From Maratus speciosus (lineage: Eukaryota > Arthropoda > Arachnida > Araneae > Salticidae), in contig OZ010792.1 in NCBI GenBank assembly GCA_963932465.1, positions 18,803,701 to 18,867,700 on the forward strand: a stretch of 64,000 bases of DNA. Direction: 5' to 3'. The notes under the pieces were generated by a model, which was not told the origin of the DNA, did not search any database, and was given only the letters and a program-made list of their open reading frames with translations. Of this stretch, positions 33,162-43,449 are shown in pieces (positions within the stretch are counted from its first letter, which is position 1; each line of letters begins with the position of its first letter). The position numbers and the translations under genes are program-made.

Positions 33162-34980
33162 TTTTTCCATAATTAGTTTAATCCAAATAGGGTTTAATTT
33201 GCTTCCACTTCGGGTTCGGTTCGAATCGGTTTCGTGCATTTCGTGTTCGAGTATAATGCGCGTATTCACCATTTACCTGAATCTATAAAACCTGAGTCTT
33301 TTTTTTTTTTGTAGGGATCTGGTCGAGTTTCGTGTTGACTTTAAATATAATTTTCGAGACAGCGCGTCTCGGAATAAAACCCAACATGCACAGGGATAGG
33401 ACCCTCCTATAGAGTCGTTTGATTCTCCATGCATCGATGGTTCAGGGGTTCGATGGTATTGTAAGATTAAAAAAAAAAAAAAAAAAAAAAAAAAACCCTC
33501 CAACATTATAGGTGAAATAAAATGCAGTCAATGTTTATTCATTTTCAAATGAAAACAGACAATTCGTAAAAAAAAAAACATCAGATATGGAGATATGTAG
33601 ATATATAGCTATCCATGGCGAAGTACTCCGTAACGTCAAAAAAAGAAAAATGAACTGTGGCCCTTTATCGAACCTTACAGCACAGACGTAGGGAGCCAAC
33701 TGAACTTTTTGCGTACTGAATCATATGACTTGGCGTATTACATTATCGCCAATTTACAAAGTTTTTGACGCCGGAATAATGCCGGAGTCAAAGCATTGGC
33801 GGCAGGCTTAGCAGAAAATAACGTGGCAGCCCCCCTTTAAGCACACACTCACGGGATGTAAAGCACCCCTACTTATTTCATGAGTAAGAGCGACATGAAG
33901 TCTGGATTTGTTTACTTTAACAACAACAGATTGAGCTTAAATGTGATTGTGAAATCTTTAACGAATGTATGTAAAATGCAGAAGGCATATGTTCAGAGAT
34001 AAATGAAATATATTTGAAACCGCAATTCCCATAAAATATTTTTTTTATTTTTCTTTATTTCTTTTTACCCGTCAAATTCTAACAGTAACTGAGAGAGACT
34101 TATTTATAACGCAGATAAAATACGATAAAAGAAAATGTAATGTTAATAAGACAGCTGCACTTAGGTTTATGTATCTTTGATTACTTTTAACTAAAGACCG
34201 TTAAGAAACAAAAATAAATATGCGAGGATGGGATTTTGAATAAGTGGAAAATTAAATCAAAAATCTTTGTACGTGTTGAGTTAAGTTCGTTGTGAAAAGG
34301 AGAGAGAAAGAAAGAATATATATATGAAGGTAAAACTACGTTTTGTTTTAAGAAAAAGAATTAATATAATGATTTCACTTGTTCAAAGTAAATTTTGAGT
34401 AACGGGGGGCTGAAAATTGATATATTGCCGGGAAAGCTGCCACACCGCTCTATGACACAACGGAAAAATGTGTTGATTTTACAGAAATAACCCTAAGCCA
34501 GTACTTAATCCTTTATCATCAACATATGAGTCAAAAAATTTCTTCACCTCAATAATTATCTTTCTTAATATCTGAATGTGTATTAAGCAAGACATATTAA
34601 GATATTTGTATAATAAAAACATGAAATTTCGATATATTTTTTTCTTTATAATTACTTTAATATATAGATACTCATAGCTTGTTTTTGTTAAATATTTTAA
34701 GAATAATTAGATTAATTATAAAATTTATACTGCTAAAAAAATTTCGAAATTTTTATAAAAACAATGTAAATAAATATATTGTAATCTGGTGCATATAATA
34801 ATCCGTAAATAGAAAGTTTGTAAAAGTTGCAATTTTCTTATATAACATTTTTAATAACAAAAAAGCTAAAGTGATTAAGTATATAACTATGAACAAAATA
34901 TTTAGTTTCAACTGTTTCGCTGTTCTTTCAAAATGTGATCGAGAAAAATAGTCTATATAAAAAGTAAAATCTGCTTCTAT
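33162..34980. other. Mostly featureless; GC-rich patch and A run
   Basis: 33190-33450 holds the continuing GGGTTCGG-type sequence and an A run at about 33469-33494. From 33500 to 34980 there is only A+T-rich DNA with no open frame of note, no inverted ends and no tandem structure. Confidence 0.45.
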
Positions 34981-35114
34981 TAACCCTCTCGCTGCGTAAT
35001 TGTTTTATCAAAATAGTTTTTAAAATTACGTATTTATAGAATTTGTATTCGTTTGTCACTTGTTTTTCAAAACAAAATTTTTTATCTAATTTAATCGGGA
35101 AAATCCTCCGATTA
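34981..35114 (-). mobile_element. MITE family D, partial copy
   Basis: TTAACCCTCTCGCTGCGTAA then TTGTTTTATCAAAATAG matches the inverted right end of the copy at 46553-46864, followed by CAAAACAAAATTTTTTATCT. It stops where Jockey sequence begins. Confidence 0.7.
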
Positions 35115-35712
35115 AACACCCTAGCAAGTCAAACTTATCTTAACGAAGTCAGCGAAACTGTTCGCAATTTCCTGGCGACCCCCCCCCCCCACCATCCAAC
35201 CCATTGTCATTCACAATATTATTAAAAAACTCAAAAAACGTAAGACCACTGGATATGACAAAATTACTAATACTGCTCTTAAAAACCTATTGCATTATTT
35301 AAGACTACTGACTTAAATAATGCACTACTAATGACTACTATCTTAAAATTTAACTACTTTCCCAAACCGTGGAAAACTTCCATAATCTCACCTATACCTA
35401 AACCTGGAACTAATCTCTCTGACCCTACTAACTGGAGACCTATTTCTCTTTTACCTGCTATCAGTAAAGTTGTGGAACGTGTCATTCGTACCCAGTTACA
35501 GGATTTCATAAAGCAAAATAACATTATTATGCCTGAGCAGTTCGGTTTTCGTCCAAAACACTCGACTCAGCATCAGAGATTTGGCTGAAAAATTCTATAG
35601 CCGAATTTTTGATCTTCCAAATGAAATAGAAGCGGAGCTTCCGGATTATGACGCCTTCGAGCCTTACCACCGCAAACGCCCCAGGTTCTCCATAATTATG
35701 GACACCCAGTAA
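35115..35712 (+). pseudogene. Jockey ORF2 reverse transcriptase fragment
   Basis: Residues EVSETVRNFLATPP begin the fragment; KKLKKRKTTGYDKI follows, then PWKTSIISPIPKPGTN and NWRPISLLPAISKVVERVI (reverse transcriptase blocks 1-2) and PEQFGFRPKHST. The frame then jumps to the ORF2 end: LAEKFYSRIFDLPNEI and YDAFEPYHRKRPRF before the stop at 35710. The enzyme would copy LINE RNA at a nicked target; this one lacks its active site. The GC-rich CCCCCCCCCC slippage tract at 35181 also shifts the frame. Confidence 0.85.
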
Positions 35713-36030
35713 TCTCTGGGTAAACCACTTTAAGATTTCTATTATTTATCTTTTCTTTACTTAAAGATCTTTTTTATATTCATATATATATAAGTTAAAT
35801 TCTCACTATATTGGTATATAGGAGAAATAAAAAAGTGTATGGCCCTGAAAAGTCCCTTTTTTGGTTAATGTGGCTTTTGCTACCTCCTTTCAGCTTTTCC
35901 TCCCCAAGCTTGGCGAGTGTAACCCTGAACAGTGCTAACTTTTTCTCTCTTCTTAATCCTTTTATATTAGTTTTATAACTACAGTTAGACCATATTAAAT
36001 ATTCTTTAAGATACAGCGAAACAGCACCGA
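35115..36030 (+). mobile_element. Jockey-type LINE, truncated and internally deleted
   Basis: The element starts inside the ORF2 linker before the reverse transcriptase and ends after a 3' untranslated region (TTGGCGAGTGTAACCCTGAA near 35911). The central and C-terminal reverse transcriptase motifs, including the catalytic YADD box, are missing because of an internal deletion near 35573. Confidence 0.8.
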
Positions 36031-36121
36031 AAACTGGCGATATGAAACTATTAAAATAATAAATCTTTGTAAAAAATCACCATAAAATAAAAACAAAACA
36101 TAGGACGCGTTTCGAGTTAAA

Positions 36122-37126
36122 AATATCTAACAAAAACATAGCTGTGAAAAAAGGGAGCCAAGTTCTGTAAAGACAATGGCAAGAAAAGAAGTGATATCTA
36201 AGTGGGTGCCAAGTTCAAATAAAATTCACTCAAACTTACCCACTGAAGTATTATAGCATTTTTTAAATTGTTTAGAAATAAAAATTATTGATAGCATATT
36301 AATAATAAATCTAGAACTTGGCAAGTTTTTACTTACGAGTCATTTATTTTTAATAATGGCATTATCATATCAAATCTTGTTATTTCATGATTGGAAGCCT
36401 TAATTTGAGTGAGCTCCTTCACCTTGAAGGGCGGTGGGATAAAATATATCCCATCTAATTTAACTGCAAAATTCCACATTGATACTAGAATTCAGGACTA
36501 AAAAGTTTAATTTTATTAAATACGTGAAAAGAAGCTTTTACCCATTTTGAAATAAATTTATTTTGTAAATTCTGGTGTGATTCAATCATTTCAGCATTTC
36601 ACGAATAAAAGTTATTTGCCCCTGAAAGGGTTAAAGGGGTGCAGTCTCTAGAGTGATGACCAAGAAAAAGCTTAAGTATATCTGTCTCTTTGTCAGGCAT
36701 CTTAGTCTGTTTGCATTGAGGTTTCTGGAGGTGGGTGCTAGAGTGATAACCAAAGACGAGCGGGAGTGTATCTGTGTATTTATTGGTTTATCAAATCTTT
36801 AACATGAGTCATTTTATTATAATAATATCTATATTAATTTTTTTTTGTAATGTCATTGAAATTAATATTAACATCACCATTTTATTAAGACATGAAATTG
36901 ATAGGCATAACATTTATCAAAAACTTGCCAAGTTCTAGATTTATTATTAATATGCTATCAATAATTTTTATTTCTAAACAATTTAAAAAATGCTATAATA
37001 CTTCAGTGGGTAAGTTTGAGTGAATTTTATTTGAACTTGGCACCCACTTAGATATCACTTCTTTTCTTGCCATTGTCTTTACAGAACTTGGCTCCCTTTT
37101 TTCACAGCTATGTTTTTGTTAGATAT
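36122..37126. mobile_element. Long-TIR element 3 (related to the one at 18193)
   Basis: Arms of about 209 bp (36122-36330 and 36919-37126) are near-identical inverted copies: ATATCTAACAAAAACATAGC, GGGAGCCAAGTTCTGTAAAG, GACAATGGCAAGAAAAG, AGTGGGTGCCAAGTTC. It shares the GCCAAGTTC core and the flank GATATCATTACTTTTTGTA with the element at 18193-19320. MITE E is nested inside. No coding frame. Confidence 0.9.
36418..36634 (-). mobile_element. MITE family E, copy in long-TIR element 3
   Basis: TTCACCTTGAAGGGCGG on the left and TTGCCCCTGAAAGGGTTAA on the right, with AAATTCTGGTGTGATTCAAT inside, following the E order. Confidence 0.7.
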
Positions 37127-37984
37127 CATTACTTTTTGTAAAGTTACAATATATTTAGACACTTTACTTAATGTTTTTTAATGTGTTTACATGTGACTAT
37201 TTTATTCACCAAGCAACATTCAATTATAAATTAAATTTCCTGCAACAAACTATTTAGCTGTCAGTTTGCGGCAGAAATCTATATTTTAATACTGCTACAT
37301 TGAATGCATGTTTTGAGACGAAATGTATTGATTCGAAACTTTTATTGTTTCTGAAACAACAATTCCTATTAAATTCCTATATTAAATTTTCCTATTAAAT
37401 TTTCCTATTAAATTTTCCAATTAAACATCCTATAGCTGGGCCTGCTTTTTTGTACTGAAAGTGAAAAATAAAGTTATGTACTTATGCCACACTATGTATC
37501 ATTCATCCATGGGTGCCGGCAAAGAGGCAGTGCAGAGGAAGGATATTGCCCCTCCCTGGATTTTCAAATTTAATTAACTAAATATCCTTTTCTCTGATGA
37601 TTTTGAAAATAACAAGTGGGTAAGTGTGATCGCAGATCGCACAGAGGGTTTCGTTTAATATTCCTTTCAAAACAATTTATCCTTTTGAAAAATCTTAGTT
37701 CCACATTTCGCAACCAGGGGCGCACTGTATTCTAAACAAACCTTTATCCGAACGAAACTCTGTTTTACATACTATCCGTAGATATATTAGTCGAGGGGAT
37801 TGAGCCCATAGCACCGAGATAAGTAGGCGCACCTGACGGTAAAAAGTGGAACTAAAATATGTAAGGCTATGGTGCATAATATGAAAGAATGGTCAAAGGG
37901 GTGTCGACAAAAGTTAGAAAAGTGCTCCCCGGGTGAAAAGGGTGGAGGTTAGAAAAATTGCTTAAAATACACAAGTTAGAGCCC
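37127..37984. other. Nothing recognised
   Basis: A+T-rich DNA; short direct repeats of TTTTCCTATTAAA at 37385-37420. No gene and no element boundary. Confidence 0.45.
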
Positions 37985-39190
37985 GGAGGAGTAAATAATA
38001 TAAGACTTTTTGAAAATTTTATGATTTGTCGTGTGGTCCGAGTTATTCAGCTATACGTATGCAAAAAGTCATGTCTCCAACTTAATTAGGGGCTCCCTTA
38101 GATAGAATTGCTTAAAATACATATATGTGGTAGCTCAAAGGGTTAAGCGTAAGACTTTTTCAAGATTTTATGATTTGTCGCCTGGCCTCAAGTGTTCTGC
38201 TAAAAGTATGCAAAATTTCAAGTCTGCAGTTAAATAAGGGGCTCAGTTAGAAAGAATTGCTTAAAATACGCATGTGGAAGCCCAAAGGGTTAAATGTACG
38301 ACTTTTTCAAAATTTTATGATTTGTCGCATGATGGTGTTCAGCCATAAGTATGCAAATTTTCACGCCTCCAACCTAATTAGGGGCTCACTTAGAAAATAT
38401 TGTTTAAAATACACATGTGAGAGCCCGAAGGGCTAAATGTACGACTTTTTCAAAATTTTATGGTTTGTCATTTCATGTGAGGTGTTCAGCTATAAGTATG
38501 CAAAATTTAACGCCTCCAACCTAAATAGGGGCTCACACAGAAAGAATTGTTTAAAATACACATGTGGGAGCCCAAAGGGTTAAATGTACGACTTTTTGAA
38601 AATTTTATGATTTATCGTTTGATGTGAGGTGTTCAGCTATAAGTATACAAAATTTCACGTCTCCAACCTAATTAGAGGCTCACTTAGTTCAAATGTTTAA
38701 AAGTTCGCTCAATTGTTTAAAATGCACATGGGGAGCCCAAAGGGTTAAATGCTCGGCTTTTTCAAAATTTTATGATTTCTCGTTTGTTGTGAGGTGTTCA
38801 GCTATAAGAATGCAAAATTTCACCCCTCCAACCTAATTTTAGGGCTCATTTAGAAAGAATTGTTTAAAATACACATGTGGGAGCGCAAAGGGTTAAATGT
38901 ACGACTTTTTCAAAATTTTATAGACTGTCATTTGATGTGAGGTGTTCAGCTATAAGTATGCCAAATTTCACGCCTCCAACCTAGTTAGAGGCTCACACAG
39001 AAAGAATTGTTTAAAATACACATGTGGGAGTCCAAAGGGTTAAATGTACGACTTTTTCAAAATTTTATAATTTGTCGTATGATGTGTGGTGTTCAGCTAT
39101 AAGTATGCAAAATTTCAAATCTCCAACGAGTATAGTTTCTGAGAACAGGCTCTGTGACAGACAGAATATCTCAATTTGTTGATTTTCTGT
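37985..39190 (+). repeat. Satellite array, eight ~146-bp units
   Basis: The block (A)CGACTTTTTCAAAATTTTAT recurs near 38003, 38152, 38298, 38441, 38588, 38752, 38901 and 39048, spacings 142-149 apart from one of about 164 that contains a local 20-bp gain. Each unit also has GGTGTTCAGCTATAAGTATG, CTCCAACCTAATTAGGGGCT and CAAAGGGTTAA. It ends at a GACAGACAGAATATCTC phrase near 39157. Confidence 0.9.
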
Positions 39191-39559
39191 AAGCAAGTAA
39201 ACCTAGATAAACCCCCAGTAAGTAGATAGGTTTACAATGGAAGTCTATGGGAATTTGGCGAAATATTAGAAATATCGCCAAGGTGGCGTCACTTTTGGCG
39301 ACTAATTTTGGTCGCCAAATTTGGCGATATATCGCCCTGTTGGCGAGAAACTTGGCGGTATTTGGCGACAGAACAGCGTCCCCTCCTACGGCAAATTAAA
39401 ATTTCGCCTAATAGACGTAATGTTAAAGTAAAAATGGGCACCCCCAGGTGGGTAATTCATCGATTTTCACAATTTTTTTATTTTTTTCCTCAGTTTTATA
39501 GTGTAAACGAACTTCGCACCAAATTTGAAGTATGTCGCTGCAGTAGATATACGAGATCT
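39191..39559. repeat. TTGGCGA-type repeat stretch
   Basis: 39250-39370 has repeated ATATCGCCAAGGTGGCG, TTGGTCGCCAAATTTGGCGA and TTGGCGAGAAACTTGGCGG phrases like 20720-20815. The short open frame at 39308-39565 spans them and is not a gene. Confidence 0.5.
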
Positions 39560-39850
39560 TTTTGATGAGTGAGTCAGTCAGTCAGTCAGTCAGTGGTAAA
39601 ATTATCGATTATCAGACATTTTCAAATGTCATTATCTCGGAAACTAATTATGCGTTATTTATAAAATTTTGGATTTTAGGTAATTAGGGTGGCCTTACTA
39701 CACATTTCGTATAACAAGTATGTAGGTCTCATAGATTTTCAGTAGTAGAGCATTGAAATTTGACGAAAACAGCTTGAAATGGTTCGTGTAAATAACACAC
39801 GGCTATGTCAGGCGAACTTGGCTGACACACTGCCGTGTGTCTAGATTAAC
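39560..39850 (+). repeat. Repeat Q, copy 2
   Basis: Begins with a (CAGT)n microsatellite (39568-39592) and ends GCGAACTTGGCTGACACACT, GCCGTGTGTCTAG. The end folds as a 19-bp stem (ACACACGGC at 39795 against GCCGTGTGT at 39832-39840, with GTCAG/CTGAC inside). Copy 1 is at 23340-23620. Confidence 0.6.
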
Positions 39851-39856
39851 AGCTCG

Positions 39857-39863
39857 TCATCAG
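39857..39863 (-). ncRNA. Truncated hammerhead-like start at PLE end
   Basis: CTGATGA on the minus strand followed by CGAGCT, which would be the 5' half of stem II. The expected AGCTCGAAA is missing, so the motif is cut by the junction with repeat Q. Confidence 0.3.
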
Positions 39864-40205
39864 CTACAGTAAACGCATGTCCGAAAGGGGACAAGGTCAA
39901 AAATGAACTGAAAGGTAGATAATAGAGCTTGCAAAGAATGCGACAGATGGCGCTAGCTGAAAGGATCACATGTAGAAGACGAAAGTGTTGCCAAAATGAT
40001 AGAAGAGAAACTGATAGGGGAAAATGGAAATAAAAGAAATAAACAAAATTAAAATAAAATAAAAGAAGTAAATTAAAAAATATAAATATAAATAATAATA
40101 ATAAATAAAGAAATATAAAAGAATAAAACAAAAAACCCCGAAAAGATTCTTTTTCCCCCCTCAAACCAAATAAAAAGAAAAGAAACAAGAGAAGAGGGAA
40201 AATAA

Positions 40206-40880
40206 TTACAAAAGTAATTTCCACGCTGGAGAGAGGAAAGGAGATGATGAGAGATCATTGACAAGGTTATCAGAATTTTTAAAAATAAAATATGCTTCAT
40301 GAAAATCCAAGTGAGATGGAGAGGCAGGGGTAGAAATAATTTTGGCCATGGAGAAATTAAAACAATGACTGAAAGACCAACAGTGAGAAGCAACCGAATA
40401 TTTAGAGATTTCTTGATTTGCAATATACCTCTGATGCTCGCCTAATCTGAATTTTAAAGCTCTCTTTGTTTGACCAATATAACCTAAATTGCAAGAGCAA
40501 GGAATAAAATAAACACCCCACCGGTTCTCAGTAGGAATAGGATCTTTTAGAGAAGAGAATTTAATTTTATTCATAGGTTTGAAGATAACTTTAAAATTTA
40601 AACGAGAAAGGATTTTAGCAATTTTAAAACAGAGAAGAGAATAAAAGGGCAAACTATAGAGTTCAAATTAGGAGGATTATTTGAATCAGGAAAAGGACGT
40701 TTAAGCTTATTAAATTTATACAGAGCTTTATCAATCAAAGGGGGGGAATATAATCACGAGCAAGGAAAAGAGATTTGAGATAATTAATTTATTCAGAGCA
40801 GAAGAGTCAGAACAAATGCGTAACGCCCTAAAAACAAAAGTATAAAAGGGTGCCACTTTTTGTTGAGGAGGATGATTTGA
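40206..40880 (-). pseudogene. Penelope-like RT C-terminus and GIY-YIG endonuclease
   Basis: Penelope-like elements encode a telomerase-like reverse transcriptase fused to a C-terminal GIY-YIG nuclease that nicks the target. The last 148 residues are open: LPFYSLLCFKIAKILSRLNF-like lead-in, then RWGVYFIPCSC, GYIGQTKRALKFRLGEHQ (the GIY-YIG fold with its conserved Arg) and a tail FSMAKIIST ... HLDFHEAYFI with the catalytic Glu region. Upstream, SNHPPQQKVAPFYTF and residues of the linker are readable through frameshifts and stops. It stops before the long T-rich tail. The RT catalytic motifs lie outside the retained part. Confidence 0.85.
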
Positions 40881-41283
40881 AAATTAGTTGTTAATTAACA
40901 CATTGCAAATTAATAATTTCACTAAAATAAATATTGTATTTTTACCAAATAATTTGATAATATATTAATGAACTTTACATAAATTTAAATCAATTTCTTT
41001 AATATCGCTATTTGTTTGTAATATAGTTTGGGAAAATGCTTTTCAGTAAATAAAGTTTGAAAGAGATTGCAGGAATGAACTTGCCCTTGCGGGAGGATAA
41101 GAAATATAAAGGAGGATTTAAAAAATACATTTAAAACTTTCATTAAAAAATCAAAATGCCACTACTCAATAGAATTTAATAATTTTGTTAAAGTAAATAT
41201 TCTATTTTTACCAAATAATTTTGAAATACATTAATAAACTTTACATAAATTTAAACCAATTTCATTTAATACTAGAAAGTTAG
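40881..41283. repeat. Tandem repeat N, left part
   Basis: Units start near 40911 and 41178 (period about 267): ATTTTTACCAAATAATTT, GAACTTTACATAAATTTAAA, and in between GAGATTGCAGGAATGAAC. The second unit is cut near 41284 and resumes at about 45627. Confidence 0.75.
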
Positions 41284-42530
41284 CCCGTCAAAAATGACGG
41301 AAATTTAGATATAAAGATATATACAACTCATGTGCAAGAATATGAGTTTTCTCGCTTGTTCCGCAGTGATAGATGAAAATAACACATTTTAAGAACGAAA
41401 CACATTTATGAAAAACTGTGTACAGTAGAAGACCACTAATCTGCATAGTTTGGTTCCAAGTGTTATGCAGATTTGATGCTTTTTGCGGTCATGTCTATTC
41501 AATCTTTGTTTACATTTTTTTAAATTCATATATTGGACAATTTAGATTGTTGAGCCTTAAAAATAAATAAATAACACACTTGAAGTAAGGTTAAAAACTA
41601 TTAAATTATTGTATACGATTTTATGAAATGGTATTATGTGGTATTATATGTGTGTGCTTCATGATCTTGTTACGACGTTGACGAAATTGGCTGCAACTTG
41701 TCATAATCCCAATAGTATGGGCCGCTATAACAAAAAAGTAACCAGTTTTTAGTAAAATTTCTGATATAAAGTAGCTTTCAAAAACTTGTGTAAAATTGCA
41801 GGCCGTTCTCGCGTTATGCCAGTCCTAGGAATAATATTTCTAACACTGAAGATTTTCCTTGTATATATGGAATTTAGAAAAGCTTCTCCAAAAGAAAGGT
41901 CCTGAAATGGCATTGTAATTCCTCTGTCTTCAAAGTTTAATCGGACCCTGATGTTGAGTACTGAAATCTAATAAATACTGTTATTTTGAATATTACAACA
42001 GAATTAAACAGTTAAACTTATTTGCCCGCTGTTACTTCCCGATGTTATTTTTTAGTATTAAGAAAGAAAATTATTTAAAATTTTCAAATCATGCATTCAT
42101 GATTTTTTTCCGTATTTAATAACTAAATAATGAAAAAATAGGCTTTTGTTCTGAGCTCATAAATATGACAATAAAATAATGTAACTAAGAGACATTGCAA
42201 AATTAAATCTTTGTGATTACAAACCATAAACAAACGATACCGCCACCATTTTACCTACTATGACGTCATTAGAATATTGCCCATTGATTGTTGGAGAACT
42301 TACTTTGTGAATTATTACCTCAATGATTTAATATTTTTGACGTTTCACGATGAATGAATCACTTGTGTTTGTTTAGGTTTATGGAATAAGATATTAAGCT
42401 GTGAAACTAATTTCAATTGAAGTTATCCAAGGATATATGTATTTTTAATCGAAATTAAAAACAATGCTTTGATCTCGAAATAAAAAGTTTTAGTTTGTAT
42501 AATTTGTTATTTCTGTTAATTATTTATTTA
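41284..42530. other. Non-repetitive part of the inserted block
   Basis: No open frame above chance, no inverted ends. Contains GCCACCATTTTACC near 42243, one of few less A+T-rich spots. Confidence 0.4.
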
Positions 42531-42725
42531 AGTACTTTTCCATTATAACGCATTTTTAAAAAAAGCTTGGCGCGATTCGGGCATCAGAAAGTGAGATGTG
42601 TTGCGAAAATATATAAGCAGCTATGAAAACAAATCTAATGAACTTTTATCTTTGTTTATATATGCACTTATATGCATAAAAAATCGTTTCTAAATATTTA
42701 TCATTTTTTTTTATATACAAATTAC

Positions 42726-43044
42726 GGCACAGATTTCAGATATAAACCGGGATACCTAACTGGCGACAAAATGGTGTTATTTTGCCTGCTATGGTAACCC
42801 GGCTATTGTTTTTTATTTATTAATAAATTGTTTATTTACTTTTTTTTCTGTTTTTTATTTTTATAAATTGGTTTGTTCTATAATTATTATTCAAACTTTT
42901 ATTTATTTGTAGTTATTTCCTTTTCAAAATGATAGCAAATAATTGAAAAATATATAAGTAACTGGTATTCGAAAACGAGATTTCTGTCAAATTGGCGTCA
43001 TAGAAAAATCACGCCAACCCCCATGCGTATGTGACATCTGTGCA
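42726..43044. mobile_element. MITE family L, copy 1
   Basis: GGCACAGATTTCAGATAT at the left, GTGACATCTGTGC at the right. AAATTAC flanks both ends; the J copy at 44571 shows the uninterrupted site (ACAAATTACATCTATTTC). Inside are CTGGCGACAAAATGGTG, GCTATGGTAACCCGGCTATT and AAATTGGCGTCATAGAAAAA. Confidence 0.75.
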
Positions 43045-43103
43045 AAAATTACTTCTGTTTCTTTATAAAAATGGGTAAATAGCTTTTTTTATATTAAATT
43101 GTC

Positions 43104-43135
43104 GGCATAGATGTCATATACGCCTGTATTGGCGC

Positions 43136-43184
<49 letters not shown>

Positions 43185-43332
43185 ACGCCGATCTCATATA
43201 CGCACCGGGTACTTAACTGGTGCCAAAGTGTCGTTATTTTGCTTGTAATGGTAACCCGAATGTTCTTTATGCTGTTGATGTTTTCGCCAAATTGGCGTCG
43301 GAAAAAAATCGCCCCAATATGACGTCTGTGCC
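43104..43332. mobile_element. MITE family L, copy 2, with expanded T tract
   Basis: GGCATAGATGTCATATACGC left and, inverted, GGCACAGACGTCATATTGGG right. AAATTGT lies on both sides; the J copy at 22600 has the empty site (AAATAAATTGTATAC). GGCGCGA is followed by a T run of 46 at 43138-43183 in place of the TTTTCTTTC seen in copy 3. The lysine-rich frame on the minus strand is an artefact of this run. Confidence 0.8.
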
Positions 43333-43449
43333 AAATTGTATACATATGGAAAAAATTGCTTGTGAGTATGAAGCAGTAAATAGGTTGCCAGAAAATACGT
43401 TTGCAAACTTCTTTCTCGCCAAGAAACTTTTCTCCGAAGTATTGTACAT

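Larger units (their letters stand above)
39850..40880 (-). mobile_element. Penelope-like retroelement, 3' part
   Basis: Minus-strand element containing the end of the reverse transcriptase ORF with a GIY-YIG endonuclease, then an A/T-rich 3' region (39864-40205). It ends beside CTGATGACGAGCT (39851-39863, minus), the start of a hammerhead-type core, abutting repeat Q. The 5' portion and the reverse transcriptase core are absent. Confidence 0.8.

Noticed and set aside
33273..33506. Minus-strand frame with a phenylalanine run
   Set aside because: Product of the A run at 33469-33494; no domain.
39841..40423. Two long minus-strand frames rich in Phe, Leu and Ile resembling a membrane protein
   Set aside because: They translate the A-rich plus strand of the Penelope 3' untranslated region and overlap the GIY-YIG frame; the hydrophobicity comes from TTT/ATT codons.
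43094..43345. Minus-strand frame with a lysine run
   Set aside because: Translation of the 46-base T run and the L palindrome.
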